64,000 bases of DNA, taken from Arsenophonus endosymbiont of Aphis craccivora. GTDB lineage: Bacteria > Pseudomonadota > Gammaproteobacteria > Enterobacterales > Enterobacteriaceae. The DNA is taken from the NCBI RefSeq assembly GCF_013460135.1, contig NZ_CP038155.1, positions 1,612,001-1,676,000 on the forward strand. The letters run 5' to 3'. The position numbers and the translations under genes are program-made. Below are positions 9,358 to 19,474 of the stretch, piece after piece (within the stretch, counting starts at the first letter, position 1; each line of letters starts with the position of its first letter). A model generated the notes under the pieces. It had not been told where the DNA came from and searched no databases. It worked only from the letters and a program-made list of their open reading frames with translations.

Positions 9358-11251
9358 TGGAGATTAAATTTTTTTGCTAGAAAGCTAATTATCCAGTTTA
9401 ACCGCCCGGCCTTGTAATAATTTTCTGATCCAAAAACGGTTAGGATTGAGATTTGCCAATATATCATCGTCAAAAGGCAATGGTTCAGCAAAAATTTGAC
9501 TGCAAAGTAGCTCTGCGCAAATTGGCGCACTACATAATCCTCTTGCGCCTAATGCGCCAATAACAAATAGATTGTCATGAATGGGGGCTTGCAAAATATG
9601 CTGTTGCTCACTGAGCTGTTTATCTAGCTGTGCATATTGAAGGATAAGTTGATTAACATCTGGTACATTACCCACCATCGGTAGATGATCACGTGTAACA
9701 CAGCGGATGCTTTGGCGTGATGCATTTTGGCTGATATCAATTTATTTTTTCCATTCAACATCAGGCAAACAGGTTAATAAGCGAGCATGGTTTTCTTGTT
9801 GCTCCAATTTGGAATATTTTAGCGTGAGTTGATGACGTTTATAGCTAGCGCCTAAGCAATGATATTGATGATGAGTGGGTGTTATATATCCGGCATAACA
9901 GAGTGTTGTTTGCAGTTGGTTGAGTATCGGTGTGGTCGGAATATGGCTCACTTGCCAGCGAACAGCACTAACGGGTAATTTTTCCGTTTGAGAAAATAAA
10001 GGCAGTTGATGACCATTAGCGATAATGACGGTTTTATGGGTTATTTGTCGTTGCATATCTCCTTGTTTAAATAGCAACGTCCAGCCAGCGGCACTATTTT
10101 CAAGCTGAATAAGACGATGATTAAAATGACTTATTAAACCTTGTTGTTGCCCATATTGCCAACTATTGGATGTCAGCTCAGCTGGACATAACCAGCCAGC
10201 AGCTGGATAGTAGATGCCATCATGGTTAACATCAACACCACAAATGATTTGTAATGTTTGTCGAGTTTCATGGTGTGCAAAATCAGCTGGCCAATTTTTT
10301 GTTAATATTTGTTCGATTTTTTGTCGGCTTTTTACGTCATAAGCTAACTGTACTAAACCGTTCAAATCGTGAGCAAATGTGATGCCTAACTGTTGAAGTT
10401 GGGTGTAATAGCGTTTAGCAAAAGTAAAGGCGGTAATAAAAAAGCGTTCTAAACCATCGTGGTGACCAGTTAATCATGGATACAGTGCGCCTTGACGATT
10501 GCCGGAAGCATTTTGTGCCACACTGGGATCTTGGCAATATAAAGTTACCTGACTGCCTCTACGTAATAAAGCAAGAGCAGTCATCATACTGGCAATAACA
10601 CCGCCAATAATGGCAATATCCTCGGTTTTTGATGCGGCTTGTCGAGAGAACCAGGGTTGTGGATTAGATTGCTGATTTGCTAGTAATTGACCGGTTAGCA
10701 TTTCACGTTTACGGCCATAACCCTTGATTTTTTTACTTGAAAACCGGCTTTTTCCAATCCACGGCGAACGATACCGGCAGAAGTAAAGGTAGCAAAAGTA
10801 CAACCATCACGTCCCCAATTTGCCATTGTAGTTAACAGTTGTTCACTCCACATTTGAGGGTTTTTAGCTGGAGCAAAACCGTCTAAAAACCAACTATCTA
10901 TTTTATTGAAAAAATTAGATTTTAATTGAGGTAATTGTATATTTATATCGCCAAACCAGAGATCTAGAATGATTGCCCCATTTTCCATAACTATTCTATG
11001 ACAACCTGATAACGAATGAGGCCATTGTCGACAAATTTGTTTAGAAAAAGTGGCGAGTTCAGGCCAACATTGATGAACTCTTAGCAAATTAGTAATGGAC
11101 AAAGTATATTTTTCAAAACTGATATAGTATAAAAGTTGTAACTGGTTGTTAGGCGCTTGTTGGCGAAACTGAATAAATAACTGACAGACTGCCATAAAGT
11201 TTAGCCCAGTACCAAAACCAGTCTCTGCAATAACATATTGTTTTGCTGAGT

Positions 11252-12305
11252 GGCTTTGTTGAATAAATCGAACTTTTAGGTGATTGGCGGAGCTGATCTC
11301 TAAATTCGTTTCAACATCAGGTCCCCATGGCAAAGCAAAAGTTTAAAATTACCAACTGGCCCGCGTACAACAAGGCACTCAGACAACGCGGTTCCCTGAC
11401 GGTCTGGCTTGATGAGTCGGCCATCGCTGAATGGACTGACAGTTCTTCGCCTGAAGGTCGTGGCCGTCCGCTTTACTACAGCGATATGGCTGTTACCACT
11501 GTCCTGATGATGAAGCGTGTGTTTAACCTGTCGCTCCGGGCATTACAGGGCTTCGTTGATTCGATTTTTAAACTCATGTCTTTGCCGCTGTGCTGTCCGG
11601 ACTACTCGCTGGTCAGCAGACGAGCAAAGAGCGTCAACATCAGCATAAAAACGCCAACGCGTGGTGAAATCTCGCATCTGGTCATCGACAGTACCGGTCT
11701 GAAGGTCTTTGGCGAAGGTGAATGGAAAGTCAGGCAGCATGGGGCTGACAGACGAAGAGTGTGGCGCAAGCTTCATCTGGCAGCAGACAGTGTGACTCAT
11801 GAGATTATCTGTGCCGACTTATCGCTCAGCGGAACGACAGATGCGCAGTCACTGCCGGGCCTGATTAACCAAACCCACCGGAAAATCACGGAAGTGTCAG
11901 CAGACGGTGCTTATGACGCCTGTTACTGCCACGATGCGTTGCTAAGAAAGAAAATCAGGCCCCTTATCCCGCCGCGAAGCGGAGCGAAATACTGGCCGGA
12001 CAAGTACCATGAACGTAACCATGCGGTGGCGAATCAGCGTCTGAGCAGGAGTAATGATATGTGGAAAAAGAAAGTGGGTTATCACCGGCGTTCAGTGGCA
12101 GAAACAGCGATGTTCCGCATAAAAACTTTGCTGGGTGGCCATCTGAGGCTGCGTGACTATGAGGCTCAGGTAGGTGAAGCAATGGCGATGGTCAAAGCGC
12201 TGAACCGTATGACGTTGTTGGGTATGCCACACAGCGTCAGGATCGGATAACAGCTGTAGCAGAGTGGCCATCCTGTCGGCTAATTCTGATTTATTCAACA
12301 AAGCC
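11252..12305 (+). mobile_element. IS903-type insertion sequence, copy 1 (IS5 family)
   Basis: The 1054-bp element starts GGCTTTGTTGAATAAATC and ends with its exact 18-bp inverse. It is flanked by a perfect 9-bp target duplication TTGCTGAGT (11243-11251 and 12306-12314), the duplication size of IS903. It is visibly richer in G+C than the surroundings. It differs from copies 2 and 3 at a few positions, including a 1-bp shorter segment after the transposase. It splits mnmC. Confidence 0.97.
11327..12250 (+). CDS. IS903-type transposase, copy 1
   Basis: DDE transposase of 307 residues, the IS903 length. The catalytic residues fall exactly at the IS903 positions: Asp121 (VIDSTGLK), Asp193 (VSADGAYDA) and Glu259 (RRSVAETAMFR). 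Relative to the other two copies it carries Glu35 instead of Gly (AIAEWTD) and Thr instead of Arg in RKITEVS. The reading frame is intact, so it may be active. Confidence 0.97.
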   Translation: MAKQKFKITNWPAYNKALRQRGSLTVWLDESAIAEWTDSSSPEGRGRPLYYSDMAVTTVLMMKRVFNLSLRALQGFVDSIFKLMSLPLCCPDYSLVSRRAKSVNISIKTPTRGEISHLVIDSTGLKVFGEGEWKVRQHGADRRRVWRKLHLAADSVTHEIICADLSLSGTTDAQSLPGLINQTHRKITEVSADGAYDACYCHDALLRKKIRPLIPPRSGAKYWPDKYHERNHAVANQRLSRSNDMWKKKVGYHRRSVAETAMFRIKTLLGGHLRLRDYEAQVGEAMAMVKALNRMTLLGMPHSVRIG

Positions 12306-12590
12306 TTGCTGAGTGAGAAAAAAAGCGATTCGGTAACTGATTACCGGCTAAGAACACATAACGCGACTCTTCTAAACCATTTTGATTAGAATAATAGACA
12401 TCACCAAAGTGTCCAGAGATAGGGATATCTTGCTCGTTCCAGCTTAATTTAGCTTGGCTGATCTCATTTGTATTCACAAAATTATCTACAATATTTTAAA
12501 TAATCAGCCAATTTTAACGAATTTAACCTGAGTGCGCTAGCTATCGCAAAATATAAAAGTTAGCCAAGATAATATTTTCTACAAAATTTT

Positions 12591-12607
12591 ACCTGATCGG
12601 ACTTGTT
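12591..12607 (+). promoter_or_regulatory. FadR operator upstream of fabB
   Basis: The 17-mer ACCTGATCGGACTTGTT matches about 14 of 17 positions of the FadR consensus (AHCTGGTCSGACCWGTT). In E. coli FadR activates fabB from an upstream site. It ends where the FabR palindrome begins. Confidence 0.7.
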
Positions 12608-12629
12608 TAGCTTACAAGTGTAAGCTAAA
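12606..12629 (+). promoter_or_regulatory. FabR operator palindrome upstream of fabB
   Basis: The core TAGCTTACAAGTGTAAGCTA (12608-12627) is a perfect inverted repeat around a 2-bp centre; the arms extend to 11 bp with flanking T and A pairs. It resembles the FabR site of E. coli fabA/fabB (AGCnTACA-nn-TGTnnGCT), through which FabR adjusts unsaturated fatty acid synthesis. It lies 54 bp before the fabB start. Confidence 0.75.
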
Positions 12630-12682
12630 GTAACAGGCTAAGCTCCCAGTAAATAAATTTCGACTATGAGGTAATATAAGCA

Positions 12683-13903
12683 ATGAAGCGTGCAGTCATC
12701 ACTGGTCTGGGCATTGTCTCCAGCATAGGTAACAACCAGCAAGAGGTACTGGCTTCCCTGAAAGCGGGTTGTTCTGGCATCAGGTTTTCAGAAGAATTTA
12801 AAGAAATGGGTTTACGCAGCCATGTCTGGGGTAATATTCAGCTGACGGAAGATGATATTAAACAAAAGATTGACCGAAAAATTCTTCGTTTTATGAGTGA
12901 TTGCTCTATTTATGCCTACTTGGCGATGGAAGAGGCAATTCAGGACGCTAAACTGACAGAAGAGCAGATCTCAAATATTCGTACCGGTTTAGTTGCTGGT
13001 TCTGGTGGCGGTTCACCCCGTAATCAAGTGGCTGGTTCTGATGGTATGCGTGCCAAAGGATTACGTGGTGTTGGTCCCTATATGGTGACCAAAGCAATGG
13101 CTTCTGGTGTTTCAGCTTGTTTAGCCACACCGTTTAAAATTAAGGGCGTTAATTATTCTATTAGCTCCGCTTGCTCAACCTCAGCCCACTGTATTGGCCA
13201 TGCAGTTGAATTGATCCAATTAGGTAAACAGGATGTTGTTTTTGCTGGTGGAGGTGAAGAACTAAGCTGGGAATTAACCTGTGAATTTGATGCAATGGGA
13301 GCATTATCTACCAAATATAATGCAACCCCAGAAAAAGCTTCTCGTACCTATGATCAGGATCGGGATGGTTTTGTGATCGCTGGTGGTGGCGGTATCGTTG
13401 TGGTGGAAGAGTTAGAGCATGCTTTGGCACGTGGCGCACATATTTACGCTGAAATTGTTGGTTATGGAGCGACTTCAGACGGTTATGATATGGTTGCTCC
13501 GTCAGGTGAGGGTGCGGTACGGTGTATGAAAATGGCATTGGCAGATGTCGAACAGGTTGATTATATCAATACTCATGGAACTTCAACGCCAGTTGGCGAT
13601 ACAAAAGAGCTAGAAGCAATTACTGAAGTGTTTGGTACTAATACGCCAGCGGTTTCAGCGACTAAAGCAATGACTGGCCATTCTCTGGGCGCCGCTGGGG
13701 TACATGAAGCTATTTATAGTTTGCTAATGTTAGAGCATGGATTTATTGCTCCAAGCATCAATATTGATAATTTGGATGAAAAAGCGCAAGCAATGAATAT
13801 TATTACGCAACCCACTGATAAGAAATTAAATACTGTAATGTCAAACAGCTTTGGTTTTGGTGGAACTAATGCGTCGTTGGTAATGAGTAAATACCATTCA
13901 TAA
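12683..13903 (+). CDS. fabB: 3-oxoacyl-ACP synthase I (KAS I)
   Basis: Condensing enzyme that elongates acyl-ACP and is essential for unsaturated fatty acid synthesis. It has 406 residues, identical to the E. coli length. Catalytic residues are visible: Cys164 in [10 protein letters not shown], one His in [11 protein letters not shown] and the second in TGHSLGAAG. The C-terminal [11 protein letters not shown] loop is present. FadR and FabR sites lie directly upstream and a strong terminator follows. The gene is intact although the divergent mnmC has decayed. Confidence 0.98.
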   Translation: MKRAVITGLGIVSSIGNNQQEVLASLKAGCSGIRFSEEFKEMGLRSHVWGNIQLTEDDIKQKIDRKILRFMSDCSIYAYLAMEEAIQDAKLTEEQISNIRTGLVAGSGGGSPRNQVAGSDGMRAKGLRGVGPYMVTKAMASGVSACLATPFKIKGVNYSISSACSTSAHCIGHAVELIQLGKQDVVFAGGGEELSWELTCEFDAMGALSTKYNATPEKASRTYDQDRDGFVIAGGGGIVVVEELEHALARGAHIYAEIVGYGATSDGYDMVAPSGEGAVRCMKMALADVEQVDYINTHGTSTPVGDTKELEAITEVFGTNTPAVSATKAMTGHSLGAAGVHEAIYSLLMLEHGFIAPSINIDNLDEKAQAMNIITQPTDKKLNTVMSNSFGFGGTNASLVMSKYHS

Positions 13904-13927
13904 TTACTTTAACAAGAAAAACAACAA

Positions 13928-13956
13928 CCTACTGATAATCTATCAGTAGGTTTTTT
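13928..13956 (+). terminator. Rho-independent terminator of fabB (likely bidirectional)
   Basis: CCTACTGATA and TATCAGTAGG form a 10-bp perfect stem with a 3-nt loop, followed by six T residues. The complementary strand has a TTGTTGTTTTT tail, so it can also stop transcription from the convergent DMT remnant. Confidence 0.92.
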
Positions 13957-13995
13957 ATTGTTTTTGATATAATTAATTGATTTAATACGTTATTG

Positions 13996-14595
13996 TTATT
14001 TTTTATTAGTGTTACAACGGAGATGGTTAAAAAGCTGTGTCAGTGGCGTACGTAATTGCTGCGCCAAAATAACACCGAGTAGCACTACACCACCACCAAT
14101 TAAATGGTAGCTGTGCATTTTTTCATTTAAAAATAGGACAGCGATAATGGCAGTAAATACCGGTGCCAGATTCATAAATATTGAAGTTGTATTAGCACCA
14201 AGTCGAAATACACCCTGGATCCATAAGTAAGGTGCAAGCAGCGAGGCGGCAATGCCGGCAAACAAGATCAAATTAATATTTGCTGCGGTAATTTCTACTG
14301 TTTTAGCCAGTAAAAAATTAGGCAATAGTAGGATCACCGCAAAGCTAATTTGGATATAAAGTGATTGCCAATTGGGTAATGGGATTGCCCAATGCTTGGT
14401 TAATACACCATATAGAGAATAAGAGAGAGCGGCGATAAACATGAGTAATTGCCCGCTATTTATTCCCTGCATAAAAAATATCATTGGATCACCTTGACTG
14501 ATCAGCCAGATAAGCCCAATTAAGGATAAGAGGGTACCGATTACAATACCAATCTGGTTGTTAGGATTTATTTCATTAGCATGGCAAAATAGCAC
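13996..14595 (-). pseudogene. EamA/DMT family transporter, N-terminally truncated
   Basis: The frame gives 199 residues from a GTG at 14595. It corresponds to the end of the first EamA repeat (GIVIGTLLSLIGLIWLI) plus the whole second repeat (GQLLMFIAALSYSLYGVLTKHW to GGGVVLLGVILAQQL), about six hydrophobic segments. Family members have about 290-300 residues and ten segments, so roughly the first 95 are missing. Only 68 bp separate it from divergent pdxB, and an in-frame stop lies upstream, so the missing half is deleted rather than shifted. The substrate is unknown. Confidence 0.75.
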
Positions 14596-14663
14596 CTTGT
14601 TACCTTATCGAATAGTAAAAAACGATGGGTTAATTTTGATAAATATAATTGGGCATTAAATAA

Positions 14664-15794
14664 GTGAAAATATTGGTTGATGAAAATATGCCTTACGCAA
14701 CACAATTGTTTCAAACAATGGGTGAAGTTAAGGCAGTTTCTGGGCGTTCAATCTCATCGTCAGAGCTAGCAACAGCGGATGCTTTAATGGTGCGTTCTGT
14801 TACTCAAGTCAATGAAGCATTACTTAAAGAGAGTAAGGTAAAATTTGTTGGTACTGCAACGGCCGGATTTGATCATGTTGATAGGCAATGGTTAGCGCAA
14901 GCGGGCATCGTTTTTTCTGCCGCTCCGGGTTGTAATGCGACAGCGGTGGTGGAGTATGTTTTTTCCGCTTTATTGGTACTGGCTGAACGTGATTGCTTTG
15001 ATTTACGAGAAAAAACTGTCGGTATTGTTGGGGTTGGTAATGTTGGCAGCCGTCTTAATGCGCGTTTAAAGGCTTGGGGAGTGAATACGTTACTTTGTGA
15101 TCCACCTCGTGCAGATGCTGCCGATAATATTGAGCAATTTTGGCCACTGGAAAAATTAGTTAGTCAGGCGGATATTTTAACTTTTCATACCCCGTTAAAT
15201 AAATCTGGCCGTTATTCATCTTATCATTTATTAAATGAAGAGTTGCTTGCAGCTATGCCGGCAGGACGTATTTTACTAAATACTAGCCGCGGATCAGTTG
15301 TTGATAATCAGGCATTGTTAACAGCCTTAGAAAATGGTAAGAAAATCGACGTTATATTAGATGTTTGGCAACATGAACCCTCTATTTCCCTACCTTTGTT
15401 AGCTAAAGCTAGAATTGGCACGCCACATATTGCTGGCTATTCTCTGGAAGGTAAAGCACGCGGTACCAGCCAGATTTTTACCGCATTTAGCCAGTTTTTA
15501 GGCCAAGAACAGCAAATTAAACTAGCTGATTTATTACCTAGTGCAGAGTTTAATGAAATTACTTTTAGCGGTGAATTAACGCAGGCAAGTTTAAAACGTT
15601 TAGTGCATTTAGTTTATGATGTCCGTCGTGATGATGCGCCATTAAGAAAAATTGCCCATCTTGCTGGTCAGTTTGATCATCTGCGTAAATATTATCCAGA
15701 ACGCCGTGAATGGTCATCTCTTAGAGTGAGTTGTAATGATGTCGATGCCGCGAATGCACTAAAAATGATAGGCTTCAATACCAAATTAATTTGA
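14664..15794 (+). CDS. pdxB: Erythronate-4-phosphate dehydrogenase
   Basis: NAD-dependent 2-hydroxyacid dehydrogenase oxidising 4-phosphoerythronate, the second step of the DXP-dependent pyridoxal phosphate pathway. It has 376 residues (E. coli 378) from a GTG start ([12 protein letters not shown]). The nucleotide-binding motif [12 protein letters not shown] lies near residue 120. The family Arg is in [11 protein letters not shown], the Glu in DVWQHEP and the catalytic His in [15 protein letters not shown]. The C-terminal PdxB-specific dimerisation domain is complete. It heads a pdxB-usg-truA-dedA array. Pathway partner PdxA is also in the window and intact. Confidence 0.96.
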   Translation: MKILVDENMPYATQLFQTMGEVKAVSGRSISSSELATADALMVRSVTQVNEALLKESKVKFVGTATAGFDHVDRQWLAQAGIVFSAAPGCNATAVVEYVFSALLVLAERDCFDLREKTVGIVGVGNVGSRLNARLKAWGVNTLLCDPPRADAADNIEQFWPLEKLVSQADILTFHTPLNKSGRYSSYHLLNEELLAAMPAGRILLNTSRGSVVDNQALLTALENGKKIDVILDVWQHEPSISLPLLAKARIGTPHIAGYSLEGKARGTSQIFTAFSQFLGQEQQIKLADLLPSAEFNEITFSGELTQASLKRLVHLVYDVRRDDAPLRKIAHLAGQFDHLRKYYPERREWSSLRVSCNDVDAANALKMIGFNTKLI

Positions 15795-15827
15795 TTAAGC
15801 ATGCTAAGGAAATTGGAGAAAACCAAC

Positions 15828-16838
15828 ATGACAGAAGGTTGGAATATTGCACTATTAGGTGCTACTGGTGCGGTCGGAGAAGCCGTATTGATTTTATTAC
15901 AAGAACGTCAGTTTCCTGTTGGTGAGTTATTTCTATTGGCCAGTGAAAATAGTGCGGGAGAAAGCATTCGTTTTAATGGCAAGCAATATACGGTTATTGA
16001 TGCTCAATTATTTGACTGGACACAGGTGCAATTAGCTTTTTTTGTTGCTGGTAAGGAAGCGTCCGCTAGTTATGCAGAGCAAGCAGCGCAAGATGGTTGT
16101 ATTGTCATTGATAGTAGTGGTTTATTTGCGCTGGAGCCAGATATTCCATTAGTGGTACCGAGTGTTAATCCTCATCTCTTGGCTAATTATCGTAACCGTA
16201 ATATTATTGCGGTTGCTGATAGCTATGTCAGTCAATTGTTAGTCGCCGTTAAACCGCTAATTAATGTTGCCGGCATTCATCGTTTAATTTTAACCAATCT
16301 GTTTTCAGTTTAGGTGCATGGCAAAAGTGCAGTGGATGAATTGGCGGGTCAAAGTGCCAGATTATTAAACGGTTTACCCGTTGATAATGAACGTTTTATT
16401 AAGCAGCTAGCATTTAATCTATTACCATTATTAAGTGATGATGAAGGCTCTGCACCACAGGATCGCAGTTTAGTTGATCAAGTGCGTAAAATTTTACAAA
16501 ATGATGGGTTATCTATTATTGTCAGTTGCTTACAAGCACCGGTTTTTTATGGCAATGCACAAGTGGTTCATGTGGAAACATTACGTCCAATGACTGTACA
16601 AGAAGCCTGGCAAGAAATTGCTCAATTTGATGATATTGAGCTAGTTTGCGAAGATGATTTTCCAACTCAAGTAACCGATGCTTCAGGTAGTGATCGATTA
16701 AGTATTGGTTGTATGCGTAATGATTATGGTGCACCTGAGATATTACAGTTTTGGTCGGTTGCCGATAATACCGGATTTGGTGGTGCTCGAATGTTAATAG
16801 AAACTGCGGAACGATTAGTGCAGGAGCAATATTATTAA
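15828..16838 (+). pseudogene. usg: Usg, aspartate-semialdehyde dehydrogenase-like protein, with in-frame amber
   Basis: Usg is an ASADH-fold protein of unknown activity between pdxB and truA in enterobacteria. The natural start is the ATG at 15828 ([19 protein letters not shown]), with GGAG upstream. A TAG at 16311-16313 interrupts at codon 162, and the same frame resumes at once with GTG ([20 protein letters not shown]) to 16838. Counting the stop codon, the span is 336 codons, as in E. coli Usg (337). No other lesion is present. The immediately adjacent GTG might permit reinitiation, making two half proteins. I call it a recent nonsense pseudogene. Confidence 0.88.
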
Positions 16839-17653
16839 TGTTGGAGAAGCAACCACCTTTGTCGATGGCTAAATTTGCGTTAGGCATTGAGTATGATGGT
16901 AGCCATTATTATGGCTGGCAGCGTCAACAACAGGTAAAAAGTATTCAAGATTGTTTGGAGTTCGCGCTAACAAAAGTTGCCAATGAATCTATCCATGTTT
17001 ATTGCGCCGGGCGCACTGATGCAGGTGTGCATGCGACTGGTCAGGTTATCCATTTTGAAACATCTGTCATACGTAAAGATTCTGCCTGGACGATGGGGGT
17101 TAATAGTTACTTACCATCCGACATTGCAGTACAGTGGTGCAAAATTGTTGAGCCAGATTTTCATGCTCGTTTTTCTGCCACCGCGCGTCGATATCGTTAT
17201 ATTATTTTCAATCATCGACTTAGACCTGCGATATTAGCCGCAGGCGTAACGCATTACCATGCCCCCTTAGATGCGGAAAAAATGCATCTTGCCGCTCAGG
17301 CATTGGTTGGGGAGCAGGATTTTACTTCATTTAGGGCTATTCAGTGTCAATCTAAATCACCTTGGCGTAATATAAAGCATGTTCATGTCAACCGTGATGG
17401 TGACTATATTGTGGTTGATATTAAAGCTAATGCCTTTGTTCATCATATGGTACGCAATATTGTTGGTAGTTTGCTGGCAGTAGGGTGTGGTGATCAGGAT
17501 ATTAGTTGGGTAGCAGAGCTTTTAGCATTGAAAGATAGAACAAAAGCGGCGGCGACTGCAAAAGCAGAGGGGCTCTATTTAGTTGCTGTCGATTATCCGG
17601 CAAAATATAAATTACCTACAACGATCGTAGGACCGCTTTTTTTACCAGAATAA
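16838..17653 (+). CDS. truA: tRNA pseudouridine(38-40) synthase
   Basis: Isomerises uridines 38-40 in the tRNA anticodon stem-loop. It has 271 residues (E. coli 270). The catalytic Asp lies in [15 protein letters not shown] (about residues 56-70). Also present are [29 protein letters not shown] and the C-terminal [15 protein letters not shown]. The ATG overlaps the usg stop by one base (TAATG), which implies translational coupling with the distal half of usg. An internal ATG at 16868 is an alternative start, but the longer form matches family length. Confidence 0.95.
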   Translation: MLEKQPPLSMAKFALGIEYDGSHYYGWQRQQQVKSIQDCLEFALTKVANESIHVYCAGRTDAGVHATGQVIHFETSVIRKDSAWTMGVNSYLPSDIAVQWCKIVEPDFHARFSATARRYRYIIFNHRLRPAILAAGVTHYHAPLDAEKMHLAAQALVGEQDFTSFRAIQCQSKSPWRNIKHVHVNRDGDYIVVDIKANAFVHHMVRNIVGSLLAVGCGDQDISWVAELLALKDRTKAAATAKAEGLYLVAVDYPAKYKLPTTIVGPLFLPE

Positions 17654-17711
17654 TGAATTTAATTTTGCGTTTAATTACACAGCGCTGAAGCTGTCAACTG
17701 TTGGATTTTTT

Positions 17712-18392
17712 ATGGAATTTATTACTTTTATTATTGATTTTATTATACACATCGATCTTCATTTAGCTGAGCTGGTTGCTGAATATGGTATTTGGCTATA
17801 TGCCATTCTATTTTTGATAGTATTTTGTGAAACTGGATTAATTGTTACGCCTTTTTTACCGGGTGACTCCCTATTATTTGTTGCTGGGGCATTAACGGCA
17901 CTGGAGAGCAATGATCTTAATGTTCATTTAATGGTAGTATTAATAATTATTGCAGCAATTATTGGTGATGCGGTTAATTATACTATTGGTCGTTTATTCG
18001 GCGAGCGTCTATTTAGCAATCCTAATTCAAAAATTTTTCGACGGGTTTATTTGGAAAAAACACACCAATTTTATGAAAAACATGGTGGTAAAGCGATTAT
18101 TTTAGCTAGATTTATACCTATTATTAGAACGTTTGCTCCATTTGTCGCAGGGATGGGAAAAATGTCATATCGGCATTTTGCTTTTTATAATGTGGCCGTG
18201 GCTTTAATATGGGTTCTATTATTTACTTACGCGGGTTACTTTTTTGGTGATTTGCCAATTGTTCAGCAGAATTTAAAATTATTAATTGTGGCAATTATTT
18301 TAATTTCTATTCTGCCGGGTATTATTGAGATTTGGCGTTATCGTCGATCATCAATAAAAGAAAAACAGGTTGTTAAACCAAAAAATAGATAG
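17712..18392 (+). CDS. dedA: DedA family inner-membrane protein
   Basis: DedA-superfamily (VTT) membrane protein, 226 residues versus 219 in E. coli. These proteins act in envelope homeostasis and proton-motive-force maintenance, and some flip undecaprenyl phosphate. Visible family signatures are [22 protein letters not shown] (about 37-58), [14 protein letters not shown] and the charged [18 protein letters not shown] (about 138-155), with several strongly hydrophobic segments. It sits between truA and accD as in E. coli. Intact. Confidence 0.93.
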   Translation: MEFITFIIDFIIHIDLHLAELVAEYGIWLYAILFLIVFCETGLIVTPFLPGDSLLFVAGALTALESNDLNVHLMVVLIIIAAIIGDAVNYTIGRLFGERLFSNPNSKIFRRVYLEKTHQFYEKHGGKAIILARFIPIIRTFAPFVAGMGKMSYRHFAFYNVAVALIWVLLFTYAGYFFGDLPIVQQNLKLLIVAIILISILPGIIEIWRYRRSSIKEKQVVKPKNR

Positions 18393-18501
18393 TCATTAGC
18401 AGGTTTGATCAGTTTTTTATCCACTATGCTTTGTCATTGTGGTTTAATGATTAACATAATAATGAGACTGATAATGTAATTTCAGACAGAAAGGTCTATT
18501 A

Positions 18502-19455
18502 ATGAGCTGGATTGAAAAGATTCTTAATAAAAGCAATATTAGCCAGACCCGTAAAGCGAGTATCCCTGAAGGGGTTTGGACAAAATGTGATAGCTGCGGG
18601 CAAATACTCTATCGCGCTGAATTAGAAAGTAATTTAGCCGTATGTCCAAAATGTGATCATCATATGCGTATTTCGGCCCGTCAACGTCTGGCCTCTTTTC
18701 TTGATGAAGGAACCATGGCTGAATTAGGTAGTGAATTAGAGCCGAAAGATATTTTAAAATTTCGTGATTCCAAAAAATATAAAGATCGCATATCAGCAGC
18801 ACAAAAAGCGACACATGAAAAAGATGCTTTAATCGTGATGAAAGGCTCGCTTAAAGGTATGCCGGTCATTGTAGCCGCTTTTGAATTTGCTTTTATGGGC
18901 GGCTCAATGGCTTCAGTTGTTGGTGCACGTTTTGTGCGTGCGGTAGAGCAAGCACTGGAAGATAATTGTCCGTTAGTTTGTTTTTCTGCCAGTGGCGGTG
19001 CTCGCATGCAAGAAGCATTAATGTCCTTGATGCAAATGGCAAAGACCAGTGCGGTACTGACGAAGATGCAGGAACGAGGGCTTCCCTATATCTCAGTACT
19101 TACCGATCCAACTATGGGCGGTGTATCAGCAAGTTTAGCCATGTTAGGCGATATTAATGTTGCCGAACCTAAAGCGTTAATCGGCTTTGCTGGTACTCGG
19201 GTTATTGAGCAAACGGTTCGTGAAAAATTACCACCAGGTTTTCAGCGCAGTGAATTTCTGATTGAAAAAGGTGCGATTGATATGATTGTCAGACGGCCTG
19301 AAATGAGGGACAAATTAGCCGAAATACTGGCGATGCTCACTCATCAAACCGTTCAAGATGCAAGTCAAATTGATGTTATTACCTTAGTTGACGATGATCT
19401 GGAGCCACCCTATCGTGAGAAACCCGAAATTGACAACAAATCAGATCAAAAATGA
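18502..19455 (+). CDS. accD: Acetyl-CoA carboxylase carboxyltransferase subunit beta
   Basis: Beta subunit of the carboxyltransferase that makes malonyl-CoA for fatty acid synthesis. The 317 residues compare with 304 in E. coli; the extra residues are at the C-terminus. The zinc ribbon is clear: Cys29-x2-Cys32 and Cys48-x2-Cys51. The carboxyltransferase core has [21 protein letters not shown] and [15 protein letters not shown]. An AGAAAGG site precedes the ATG. folC follows in the same direction, starting just after the accD stop. Confidence 0.97.
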   Translation: MSWIEKILNKSNISQTRKASIPEGVWTKCDSCGQILYRAELESNLAVCPKCDHHMRISARQRLASFLDEGTMAELGSELEPKDILKFRDSKKYKDRISAAQKATHEKDALIVMKGSLKGMPVIVAAFEFAFMGGSMASVVGARFVRAVEQALEDNCPLVCFSASGGARMQEALMSLMQMAKTSAVLTKMQERGLPYISVLTDPTMGGVSASLAMLGDINVAEPKALIGFAGTRVIEQTVREKLPPGFQRSEFLIEKGAIDMIVRRPEMRDKLAEILAMLTHQTVQDASQIDVITLVDDDLEPPYREKPEIDNKSDQK

Positions 19456-19474
19456 GAAGATATCTGAACCCTTA

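Larger units (their letters stand above)
9385..12477 (-). pseudogene. mnmC: tRNA mnm5s2U biosynthesis bifunctional protein MnmC, disrupted
   Basis: MnmC finishes the mnm5 modification of wobble uridine: an FAD-dependent oxidase domain removes the carboxymethyl group and an N-terminal SAM-dependent domain methylates. The remains run from a GTG at 12477 ([12 protein letters not shown]) to 9385. Lesions: an IS903-type insertion at codon ~57 (11252-12305); loss of one A in a seven-A run (10728-10734), which shifts frame within KK(I)[10 protein letters not shown]; an in-frame TGA at 10474-10476 after GNRQGALYP; and an in-frame TAA at 9742-9744 after VEWKK. The rest is collinear with E. coli MnmC through AETGFGTGLNF, DLWFGDIN, DGFAPAKNP and NPNRFWIRKLLQG. 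Clearly non-functional. Confidence 0.95.

Noticed and set aside
11543-12182. Antisense open frames of 72 and 85 codons inside each IS copy
   Set aside because: They lie opposite the transposase, recur only because the IS recurs, and show no ribosome sites; they reflect the G+C-rich coding strand.
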